Assembly: GCA_052173355.1 (NCBI GenBank)
Contig: JBQMYS010000052.1
Location: 1 to 8,769, forward strand
Reading direction: 5' to 3'
DNA: 8,769 nt
Origin: JABZIP01 sp052173355
GTDB lineage: Bacteria; Bacillota; Clostridia; Peptostreptococcales; Anaerovoracaceae
Under the pieces are notes generated by a model. The model had not been told where the DNA came from and did not search any database. It saw only the letters and a list, made by a program, of their open reading frames with translations. Below are positions 1 through 5,677 of this stretch, one piece after another (position 1 is the stretch's first letter; every line of letters begins with the position of its first letter). Made by a program: the position numbers and the translations under genes.

Positions 1-19
1 TCTAATCTTACATCATTAA

Positions 20-49
20 TTGCTAATACTACAACTTGAAAAAGATAAA
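20..49 (+). promoter_or_regulatory. Weak candidate promoter for the 71-aa gene
   Basis: TTGCTA (20-25) and GATAAA (44-49) are separated by 18 nt and lie about 60 nt upstream of the preferred ATG at 110. Both boxes deviate from the sigma-70 consensus and the region is AT-rich, so such matches arise easily by chance. Transcription could equally enter from outside the window. Confidence 0.22.
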
Positions 50-109
50 TAAGAGACTTTTCTAGAAAACAGAAAATGTTTGTCGATAATTACTCATAAG
101 GGTAATAAA

Positions 110-325
110 ATGGCAAAAGCAATAATTTCAATAATGAAAAGTAATGATATAAACGGAGTGAAGATTGAATACTTCCCATTCCAAGTATGTGAATGGGATC
201 TGGATAATGAACTTCACGCTTTTCCCGGACATTACTTAGAAGGCTTCAAAACTCTTAACGGCTGCAAAAAGTTTTTATACAAAAAAGGATTTTCTGATTC
301 CGACATCAGCATTGAAGAAATATAA
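110..325 (+). CDS. Hypothetical protein, 71 aa
   Basis: This is a small soluble protein that I do not recognise. I chose ATG at 110 because an AAGGG ribosome-binding site (98-102) stands 7 nt upstream. The alternative TTG at 80 would add ten residues and has no comparable site. The product has no signal peptide or membrane segment. It holds several aromatic residues (FPF, WD, HAFPGHY) and ends in the acidic tail DSDISIEEI, with the look of a compact alpha/beta domain. It is the only evident gene left of the structured RNA locus and runs on the plus strand, opposite to the phage late genes. There is no clear terminator after the stop; the next signal is the promoter at 371. It may be a phage accessory gene or a flanking host gene; the window does not decide between these. 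Confidence 0.6.
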   Translation: MAKAIISIMKSNDINGVKIEYFPFQVCEWDLDNELHAFPGHYLEGFKTLNGCKKFLYKKGFSDSDISIEEI

Positions 326-370
326 AAATGAAGCAATCTATACGAAGTCTAATATCTCTTCAAAATTCGG

Positions 371-398
371 TTGACTTTTTAGGGATTTGTTGTATATT
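371..398 (+). promoter_or_regulatory. Strong sigma-70-like promoter of the noncoding RNA locus
   Basis: TTGACT (371-376), a 16-nt spacer and TATATT (393-398) each match the consensus at five of six positions. The predicted transcription start is about 405, exactly where the structured segment begins. No open reading frame of note follows before the terminator at 607-649, so the promoter appears to serve an RNA product. Confidence 0.65.
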
Positions 399-404
399 CC
401 TAAT

Positions 405-649
405 TGTCAGAGTTGCCTGAGACTGCGCTAAGGGGCTTTTGCTGGTTGGTCTGCGCCCTTCCCGATTCTGATTGTTAAACGCTGCTATTGGGTTTACGTG
501 ATAGCAGTTTTAATTTGAATTAAAGGTGATAGCCTGAAGAATGTGCAGAGGGGGATCAGATTAGTCTGATAATGCAGCGTCCGCACCGCTGACGATTCAC
601 TTCTACAAGCCCCGCTTATGGTTTAGTCCAGAGTGGGGTTTCTTTTTCT
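405..649 (+). ncRNA. Candidate structured noncoding RNA, about 245 nt, family unknown
   Basis: A near-consensus promoter and a strong intrinsic terminator bracket about 245 nt with no credible plus-strand gene. Several stems are visible. A closing helix pairs AATTGTCAG (402-410) with CTGACGATT (589-597), nine pairs including one G-U; its first bases touch the predicted start site. AAGGGGC (430-436) pairs with 453-460 with one bulge. CTGCTAT/ATAGCAG (482-488, 501-507) form seven pairs. TTTTAAT/ATTAAAG (508-514, 519-525) close a TTGA loop. ATCAGA/TCTGAT (555-560, 565-570) close a TTAG loop. CAGCG/CGCTG (575-579, 587-591) would compete with the closing helix, and the 5' strand of that helix can also pair near 465-476, so the RNA may switch folds. 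The next plus-strand gene starts more than 600 nt beyond the terminator, which argues against a simple leader. A 6S-like regulator, a retron-like RNA lacking its reverse transcriptase or a phage-specific RNA are possible; I cannot assign a family. Confidence 0.5.
607..649 (+). terminator. Rho-independent terminator of the noncoding RNA
   Basis: AAGCCCCGCT (607-616) pairs with AGTGGGGTTT (632-641) through ten base pairs, two of them G-U, around a 15-nt loop. The run TTTCTTTTTCT follows directly. On the minus strand the same hairpin has no T tract, so it is directional. Confidence 0.8.
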
Positions 650-768
650 AGGTATGATTTTCTGCTTACCATAGCCGTTTTCACATCGTAAAAATCACCG
701 TCACCGCTAGGCTCTAGCTGAATGAACGGCGAAGAAATATCGGAAGATTCCCAAACAGGAAGGTATGT
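616..768 (-). pseudogene. Possible headless coding remnant, about 50 codons
   Basis: The minus strand stays open and protein-like from about 768 down to a TAA at 616-618. Residues include YLPVWESSD, FIQLEPSGDGDFYD and a C-terminal KETPLW. The only in-frame start is a TTG at 798, inside the intrinsic terminator at 769-803, and there is no ribosome-binding site, so it is unlikely to be translated as it stands. It may be the 3' end of a phage gene that once followed the tape-measure gene and lost its 5' part in a rearrangement. The stop codon sits in the loop of the plus-strand terminator at 607-649. A chance open frame is a real alternative. Confidence 0.25.
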
Positions 769-803
769 AAAAAAAGCGGCGTAACCAAATCGCCGCAAAA
801 AAA
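769..803 (-). terminator. Rho-independent terminator closing the minus-strand tail-gene transcript
   Basis: Read on the minus strand, GCGGCG (796-791), a 9-nt loop and CGCCGC (781-776) form a perfect six-pair GC stem followed by seven T residues (775-769). A second seven-T run precedes the stem. It lies 11 nt after the stop codon of the tape-measure fragment at 814. This suggests that this copy, not the intact gene at 2185, marks the original end of the transcription unit. Confidence 0.85.
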
Positions 804-813
804 CTAATGCATT

Positions 814-1200
814 TTACTGAATTTCCACCTCATTTGTATTTGCCGCCGTTTTTTCTGATGCGTTAGCAATGCACTCTATGAATGGCAACAGTTGTAGCAA
901 TGCAGACTTATACCTTTCATCATAATCGGAAATCTGTTTATCGTTTGTTTTATCATCATCACGGCGGCTTTCATACATTTCATCTAATATTTTTTGCAGT
1001 CTGTTTGTCTCAATTTCTGTTGTATATCCGCTACTTTCCCGAAGTATTTTTGCCTCTCTGTCTAATGCAACTTTAAAATATGATGATGAATCGTAAGGTC
1101 TCTTTTTGTTATCTTTTCTAGCCGCGTCATCTTCCCTCATAAATTTTTGATACGCAAGTTCTGCGGCGGTCTCATTGTTGATGGAGAAATCAATTTCACT
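814..1200 (-). pseudogene. Duplicated C-terminal fragment of the tape-measure-like protein, 128 codons, no start region
   Basis: The reading frame matches the last 124 residues of the 885-aa tape-measure-like protein, from the SEIDF/GEINHF region to the C-terminus. The final 65 residues are nearly identical (NRLQK through NEVEIQ against NEVELN). A central stretch (about 997-1135) is diverged and 15 nt longer. Homology stops near 1200, where an in-frame TAG (1203-1201) precedes the fragment. The only in-frame ATG is at 1140, giving at most 108 aa without a recognisable ribosome-binding site. The intrinsic terminator follows at once. I read it as the displaced original 3' end of the tape-measure gene, separated from its body when the FliL-like cargo and a replacement 3' end arrived. 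It could also act as a donor for gene conversion, or be translated as a short decoy; neither is shown. Confidence 0.75.
901..996. repeat. Direct repeat, left copy (96 bp, identical to 2272-2367)
   Basis: Base-by-base reading shows complete identity with 2272-2367, same orientation, offset 1371 bp. It lies within a longer imperfect repeat (about 824-1200 against 2195-2556) covering the tape-measure 3' end. Because 1371 is divisible by three, recombination between the copies would remove the FliL-like gene without breaking the tape-measure frame. Confidence 0.9.
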
Positions 1201-1214
1201 CTAAAATTAGAAAA

Positions 1215-1262
1215 TATAATCAGTCAAATTTACTACATTTTGTATGTATTTTTCACTACAAT
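1215..1262 (+). promoter_or_regulatory. Candidate promoter region of the FliL-like gene
   Basis: This AT-rich interval between the tape-measure fragment and the gene start holds a perfect TATAAT at 1215-1220 with a poor -35 region, and a TACAAT at 1257-1262, also with a weak -35. The first would give a 5' leader of about 55 nt. The second would place the start site next to the purine-rich AAAGAG at 1264-1269. Which box is used, if either, is unclear. Confidence 0.35.
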
Positions 1263-1282
1263 AAAGAGATAAAATAGTAAAT

Positions 1283-2188
1283 ATGAAGAAGTTTATTTTC
1301 CTGCTTCTATTTTCTATTAGTTATATATGTATTTTTCCCGAAGAATGGTATTGGACTAGTCAATATAGTATAGAAACCACTTCTTTTGACAATGTAAAAC
1401 TAAATCTATCTGTTATTCTTACATTTACATCGAATGATTGTAGGGCAGAAGACGAACTTCAAGCAAGAGATGTAGAGATAAACTCTTTTTTGATTTCTTT
1501 TCTTTCGCACAAGAAAATAGCAGACTTCTCAGACAAAAATATAGCATTGGAAGAAGAAATTATTTGTTTCATAAATGATAATATATTAACTTCAAGCAGA
1601 ATACAGGCTGTTAACATTATCCAGCTTGCTCCCAAACAAGAATCTGAAATATCTGCATACGGCTACAAAGAATTCAAATGGGGGATGTCCGTTGATGATG
1701 TCAAAGCTAAATGCAAGGATTTTGAAGAGGAAGGAGTTTATAATGATTTTATTCGCTGGAGAAATCCCGAAGATGTACTGTCATATTTTCGTAAAAAAGA
1801 ATTACTTTCTTATGCACCGAATGCCCCAAATCCTTTAGACTATGAAACAGGAAAAATAAAAGAATATCGCTCAAGAGAATTGGATTTAATTTTCTATTTC
1901 GTAAGCGGAAAGTTAAGGGCTGTCCATATCAGCACTATGGGGAACGATATTTATTCCGCAGTAGTAAAAAAGTATGGGCAAGCCGATAAAATGGAAAGAG
2001 CGGCAGGAAGAATTGTATACCACATCGCAGCATGGAAAGACAAAGGAAGGATTATACTTTGGGAAGATGGCATTTGGGGGCTTGAAACTCTTGAATACAT
2101 TGATGCCGAATGGCTTAATCCATTGATAGAAAAAGCAATGGCAGAATATTTACAGAAAGATTCAGCAATAAAATCACGAATAGATTAG
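1283..2188 (+). CDS. Exported FliL-like domain protein with C-terminal WGMS-DDVK domain, cargo gene
   Basis: The 301-aa product starts with a classical signal peptide (MKK, a hydrophobic core to about residue 17, likely cleavage near FPEE), so it should be periplasmic or surface-exposed. I see no good lipobox. Residues about 35-117 resemble the periplasmic domain of the flagellar stator protein FliL: a strand DNVKLNLSVIL, then E-L-ARDVEINSFLISFLS, a KKIADFSD turn, a helix with INDNIL, and a closing strand VNIIQLAP. Unlike flagellar FliL there is no uncleaved membrane anchor. Residues about 127-290 form a second domain (YKEFKWGMSVDDVK, KKYGQAD, AAWKDKGRIILWEDG) of a type I associate with treponemal exported proteins; its function is unknown. 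It faces the tape-measure gene, their stop codons overlap by 4 bp, and it is bracketed by duplicated tape-measure ends. It looks like lysogenic-conversion cargo. An effect on periplasmic flagella is a hypothesis only. Confidence 0.8.
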   Translation: MKKFIFLLLFSISYICIFPEEWYWTSQYSIETTSFDNVKLNLSVILTFTSNDCRAEDELQARDVEINSFLISFLSHKKIADFSDKNIALEEEIICFINDNILTSSRIQAVNIIQLAPKQESEISAYGYKEFKWGMSVDDVKAKCKDFEEEGVYNDFIRWRNPEDVLSYFRKKELLSYAPNAPNPLDYETGKIKEYRSRELDLIFYFVSGKLRAVHISTMGNDIYSAVVKKYGQADKMERAAGRIVYHIAAWKDKGRIILWEDGIWGLETLEYIDAEWLNPLIEKAMAEYLQKDSAIKSRID

Positions 2189-4842
2189 TTTAGTTCCACC
2201 TCATTTGTATTTGCCGCCGTTTTTTCAACACCATTAGCAATTCGCTCTATTAATGGCAGCAGTTGAAGCAGTGCAGACTTATACCTTTCATCATAATCGG
2301 AAATCTGTTTATCGTTTGTTTTATCATCATCACGGCGGCTTTCATACATTTCATCTAATATTTTTTGTAACCTGTTTTTTTCGGCGTCTATCGTATTGTC
2401 GGTGTTTTGCCAAAGTTGACTTTTGCCGGCTTGTACATATAATTTTTTTGCTTCATAGTTTAATATAGATTGAAAAGCTGGGCTATCTGCTCTCATAAAT
2501 TTTTGATACGCAAGTTCGGTGGCGGTTTCATCATTTATAAAATGATTAATTTCACCGGATTTATACATTTTTCTTTTCGTGTCTATAATATCGGATCTGT
2601 ATTTAGAATATTGCTCGTCATAATAAAAACTTCCCTTTTTATCTTTAGTTATTTCAGCAGCTATATCTCTTACATACTCATCCAATTTATGAATTTCTTG
2701 ATGAAAATACGGCATTCCAAGTTTTTCACCCATTGTCTGTAATTCATTCAACATATTTTGCTGTATTGTTTTGTCGCTACTATATGCAGGGTCTTTTTTT
2801 AAATCGTTAATTTTTTTTGTCAAACTTCTATCCTTAATTTCGCCCTTAGTATACATATTGTAAAGCTGCATTGCACCGGAGATATTAAGTCCTGAAAGTT
2901 CTTTCCATGCCATTACATTTTGCATTATATCTCTGCCGAAAGCATTCTTAAAAGTATCGCCTATCCTGTAGAAATTCTTTGAATCTAATCCATGCTCCAT
3001 AGCTGCAAGCGTATTAAGAACATCCTGCCCTTTTATGTATGATTTGTCGTTAGCACCAATTGCCAAACCGTTCTGTCTAAAAGCCTGATATGCGAGAATC
3101 TGTGTTGTACTGCTTAATGAAGTTGCATTTGCTATTCCGCTTGAAATCTGGTTAAGCCGTTCCGCTCCCTGTGTTCCTTTCCAAAGTTCACTTCCATTGG
3201 AAGCCATAGAAAGCATTGCCATCGTTTTTGAGACATCTTCAGTGCTTCTTACAAAACCCTTGCTTATTCCGCTCGAAACTACAGATTCAAGCCCTTGCAA
3301 AAATTCCCCGAACTGTGCCCGTCCCAATCCGCTTGCTTGTGATGCCCCATAAGCAATGTCAAGCGAATTTGCACGTTCCTTGTTAAATCGTGCTTCAAGA
3401 GCAAGAAATGACTGATAATCTCCTGCATTCCCGCCTGTATAATTTGCCCATTGTGCGGCTCGCCTTGTATACGCAGATGCTGTCTCAGGATGATTTTCTC
3501 CAATTCCCTGTTTTGCAAGCTCTATGGCGAGGGAACCAAAATCAGCGGTACTCAATCCTGTGTCTCTTGCGTATTGCTGAAAAACATCTGATAAAGTCAG
3601 CCGTCCTGTCCTGAACAAAGATAAATCACTGTCAAAATTCTTATTTTTTCTGTCATAAAATACGGAAACTCCCTGCTCATACATCGGGAGTGTCGTCTGA
3701 TATACGCTGCTCATACCGTGCATGAATTGACTCTTAGAATCTTCTTCAGCTTTTCTCGTCGCTTCAATTTTTTTAGCTATACCTGCATAGGCAGCGGCAG
3801 CACCGCCTATAACAAGTCCTGCACCTGCACCTATGGCTGTTCCCAGTCCCGGTACAACGGAACCGATGCCGGCACCTAAAACAACACCGCTCGCAATCGC
3901 AGAGCCGGAAGCAACATCAAGAGTTCTCTTGTTTTTCAAATATGCTATGTTATGCGCGGCACTCTCTGCAGAAAGAATATCACCGTTCAGCATTCCCAAT
4001 TTATGACTTCTTTGGGTATTTCTTATTTGACTGTTATCCTCAAAAACATTTGTAGCGGTATCAATCACTGCCTTAGCGGCAATCGCGTAAGGGCTACCTT
4101 TCAGCGCATAACTCAAGGTTTTTGCCAAAGAGTTCCCGTTTGGGACTGTACTTTCAGGAGCGGTCTGCCCCATTTGCTCCGAACTGGGAAGATTGTTATC
4201 GTTATCTTTTGTATTCTTATTGATTGACTGAAGTTCTTTTATAATTTCTTCAATACTTCCCTTTATGTCGCCCCTATCATTCTTGTCATTCTGCAATTCT
4301 CCGCCGGCAAGCCGAAAAATCAAACGGTCTTTCAGATCTCCCTCGTTAACACCTAAAATGTTGTTTATGCTTTCTTCCGCTTGATGTCTATCTTGTCTTA
4401 AAACTCTATTCCACTTTTGACGATTTTTTATTTCTTCTTGCTTATCAGACGGTAGTTCTTTGCCATTAAATTCATCTTTTATTTGCCGGATTATAGACTT
4501 ATTTTTAGAAATCGCATCGTTATCCTGCGATATTTTGTTTTCAAGTTGATTTCTTATCTGAAATGCTCTAAGCAGTTCATTATCACTTATATTTGAGAAT
4601 CTTCCGGCATCAGGAATATCAAAAAACGGATTATGCCTGTCTTTTTTCCCGAAATCCTGAATGAAAGACGGCAATCGCTCCTTTTTTCTTTCAAGCTGTG
4701 CCAAAGAAAATGGGTCATTCGTCGCATTAAGACCTTTTGAATTGTTTTTTACCGCATCTATAGCCTTATTAAGTTCATTAAACCCTTTCACCGCCTGCGA
4801 AGAATCCGCCTGAACATCTATTCCTAAACCTATTCGTTCCAT
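2185..4842 (-). CDS. Tail tape-measure-like protein, 885 aa
   Basis: This is probably the tail-length ruler of the phage. Support comes from size, composition and layout: an N-terminus typical of tape-measure proteins (LGIDVQADSSQAVKGFNELNKAI), a polar, coiled-coil-prone region (about 80-210), a Gly/Ala-rich hydrophobic segment (about 310-355) and a long helical C-terminal half. A GGAG lies only 1 nt before the chosen ATG and an AGGGG lies about 12 nt upstream, so initiation is not ideal, but the N-terminal motif argues against a later start. The last 124 codons are duplicated at 814-1200. The gene ends at TAA (2187-2185), overlapping the stop of the convergent FliL-like gene. A strong terminator sits only 33 nt upstream of the ATG, so expression needs read-through or antitermination. 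I see no lysozyme or peptidase motif. Another large tail or internal virion protein is the alternative. Confidence 0.72.
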   Translation of the reverse strand: MERIGLGIDVQADSSQAVKGFNELNKAIDAVKNNSKGLNATNDPFSLAQLERKKERLPSFIQDFGKKDRHNPFFDIPDAGRFSNISDNELLRAFQIRNQLENKISQDNDAISKNKSIIRQIKDEFNGKELPSDKQEEIKNRQKWNRVLRQDRHQAEESINNILGVNEGDLKDRLIFRLAGGELQNDKNDRGDIKGSIEEIIKELQSINKNTKDNDNNLPSSEQMGQTAPESTVPNGNSLAKTLSYALKGSPYAIAAKAVIDTATNVFEDNSQIRNTQRSHKLGMLNGDILSAESAAHNIAYLKNKRTLDVASGSAIASGVVLGAGIGSVVPGLGTAIGAGAGLVIGGAAAAYAGIAKKIEATRKAEEDSKSQFMHGMSSVYQTTLPMYEQGVSVFYDRKNKNFDSDLSLFRTGRLTLSDVFQQYARDTGLSTADFGSLAIELAKQGIGENHPETASAYTRRAAQWANYTGGNAGDYQSFLALEARFNKERANSLDIAYGASQASGLGRAQFGEFLQGLESVVSSGISKGFVRSTEDVSKTMAMLSMASNGSELWKGTQGAERLNQISSGIANATSLSSTTQILAYQAFRQNGLAIGANDKSYIKGQDVLNTLAAMEHGLDSKNFYRIGDTFKNAFGRDIMQNVMAWKELSGLNISGAMQLYNMYTKGEIKDRSLTKKINDLKKDPAYSSDKTIQQNMLNELQTMGEKLGMPYFHQEIHKLDEYVRDIAAEITKDKKGSFYYDEQYSKYRSDIIDTKRKMYKSGEINHFINDETATELAYQKFMRADSPAFQSILNYEAKKLYVQAGKSQLWQNTDNTIDAEKNRLQKILDEMYESRRDDDKTNDKQISDYDERYKSALLQLLPLIERIANGVEKTAANTNEVELN
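2272..2367. repeat. Direct repeat, right copy (96 bp, identical to 901-996)
   Basis: This copy lies inside the coding end of the intact tape-measure gene, covering the KILDEMYESRRDD to ERYKSAL part of the protein. A second identical patch of 26 bp (2492-2517 against 1136-1161) lies on the far side of a diverged stretch. Confidence 0.9.
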
Positions 4843-4874
4843 ACTCCGCCAAATCCCCTGTGATTCTGTCGGAC

Positions 4875-4925
4875 AAAAAAAACAGGCAGACAGAATACAC
4901 CTATCAAAAGTGTTTCCGACTGCCT
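4875..4925 (-). terminator. Strong intrinsic terminator after the ATPase module and before the tape-measure gene
   Basis: On the minus strand AGGCAG (4925-4920) pairs with CTGCCT (4889-4884). The stem continues inward through CGGAA with TTCTG and ACAC with GTGT, about 15 pairs with one mismatch and one bulged base. A G and eight T residues (4882-4875) follow. It should stop transcripts from the ATPase-partner operon. It lies 33 nt before the tape-measure ATG with no promoter visible in the gap. Confidence 0.85.
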
Positions 4926-4974
4926 TTTATAAGGAATATCGAAGTTATCTATAATTTATGGTCATAGAATAACC

Positions 4975-5004
4975 TATAAACCCCATTGTTTCAAGATTGT
5001 GCTT
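4975..5004. repeat. 30-bp direct repeat, left copy
   Basis: This matches 7111-7140 at 26 of 30 positions in the same orientation, offset 2136 bp. In the right copy the sequence spans the last codons and stop of the 51-aa gene. Here the corresponding frame reads A-Q-S-stop without any upstream coding body. On the minus strand it contains TTGAAA, with TATTCT 17 nt further on, so a promoter role is possible too. The two copies bracket the ATPase module. Confidence 0.6.
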
Positions 5005-5028
5005 GCCAGATTATGCTTCCTTAGTGGT

Positions 5029-5060
5029 AGCCGTGTTTTAGGGGCGGCTTGTTTTATTTT
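5029..5060 (+). terminator. Weak hairpin next to the partner gene, terminator-like on the plus strand
   Basis: AGCCG (5029-5033) and CGGCT (5045-5049) form five pairs around an 11-nt loop, followed on the plus strand by TGTTTTATTTT. No plus-strand gene precedes it. On the minus strand it lies about 33 nt after the partner stop without a T run. Its right arm, GGGCGGCTTGTTT (5042-5054), recurs with one change at 7091-7103 on the other side of the ATPase module. Confidence 0.3.
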
Positions 5061-5092
5061 CTGAATGGAATAAGATTCAGGCAAATAGTATT

Positions 5093-5677
5093 TTAAGAAC
5101 CGACAATTTTTACGCCCCCTAAACTCGCTCCATCCGGAGAAAATGTTAGATTACTTATTTTTGCCCCTATTGGCTTGATTTCAAAGTTTTTCGGGCTTTG
5201 ATAAGCACTATTGCACATATCAGTATCAACTTGCTTATAGAGTTGGCGTACGTTTTTAGGAGGCAAAGATGGAAACATATACAACATTATAATAAGATAT
5301 ACATCATCAATCTTATGGGAATTAAATGTACAAATCGTATTTAATTGATGAAGTATATAGTCCACATTAATCGGCTCTGTCTGTCTATGCCAATAAAGAT
5401 ACACAGGGCAATTTGGAGAATTCTTGAAACATACGTGAAAGTTTGTAGCTCTTACGGTACTGCATAATTGGGGAGGCGGAGCATAAATCTGCAACATAGG
5501 ACTATTACATATCAGAGGCTTCTGCTCTATACAGCCTAAAAATTGTATATCGAGATAAGAAATACTATTGACAGTCAGTTGTTTTAGTCCGAATGCCGTC
5601 GATTTGGGCAAATTTATTTTGTCGCTGGCAGGATTTCCTTTTGCTGGACGAATAGTTAAAAACTGAGGACAGCTCAT
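5093..5677 (-). CDS. Cysteine-rich orphan partner of the ATPase, 194 aa
   Basis: I do not recognise this protein. Its ATG (5677-5675) overlaps the ATPase TGA in an ATGA junction, so the two are almost certainly translated together, probably by coupling, since only a weak CGGA lies upstream. It has no signal peptide or clear membrane span. It has about eight cysteines, clustered in part (LGC, ICN, LCS, VCF, NCP), a basic-aromatic stretch CPVYLYWHRQ near residue 90, a hydrophobic helix DDVYLIIMLYMF near residue 124, and a glycine-rich C-terminus ending GGVKIVGS. I see no HNH, TOPRIM, HEPN or PD-(D/E)XK signature, which separates the pair from the Septu, Gabija and PARIS layouts as I know them. 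By position it would be the effector or specificity subunit acting with the ATPase. The base composition is AT-rich like the ATPase and unlike the antirepressor genes. Confidence 0.68.
   Translation of the reverse strand: MSCPQFLTIRPAKGNPASDKINLPKSTAFGLKQLTVNSISYLDIQFLGCIEQKPLICNSPMLQIYAPPPQLCSTVRATNFHVCFKNSPNCPVYLYWHRQTEPINVDYILHQLNTICTFNSHKIDDVYLIIMLYMFPSLPPKNVRQLYKQVDTDMCNSAYQSPKNFEIKPIGAKISNLTFSPDGASLGGVKIVGS

Noticed and set aside
80..109. TTG start extending the left-hand gene by ten codons
   Set aside because: There is no ribosome-binding site before TTG 80, while ATG 110 has AAGGG at good spacing.
411..580. Resemblance to a TPP riboswitch (CTGAGA near 418 and CTGATAATGCAGCG near 566)
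   Set aside because: The two pieces are about 150 nt apart, whereas the bases after CTGAGA in TPP aptamers lead quickly to the second half. The conserved stretch before the second piece is missing, and no thiamine gene follows the terminator.
402..597. Retron msr-msd RNA suggested by the long closing helix
   Set aside because: No reverse transcriptase gene is next to it, and the internal stems do not show a clear msd-type long hairpin. It is kept only as one possibility for the RNA.
882..1076. Plus-strand open frames over the tape-measure repeat copies (also 2253-2468)
   Set aside because: They are histidine- and phenylalanine-rich mirror translations of the conserved minus-strand coding sequence, with no ribosome-binding sites, and they resemble each other only because the DNA is duplicated.
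814..2367. Template/variable repeat pair of a diversity-generating retroelement
   Set aside because: Differences between the repeat copies are not concentrated at adenines on either strand, a whole central block is replaced rather than point-mutated, and no reverse transcriptase lies in the window.
3279..4227. Other open frames inside the tape-measure gene on either strand
   Set aside because: They are shadows of a long well-supported gene, with protein-unlike composition and no translation signals.
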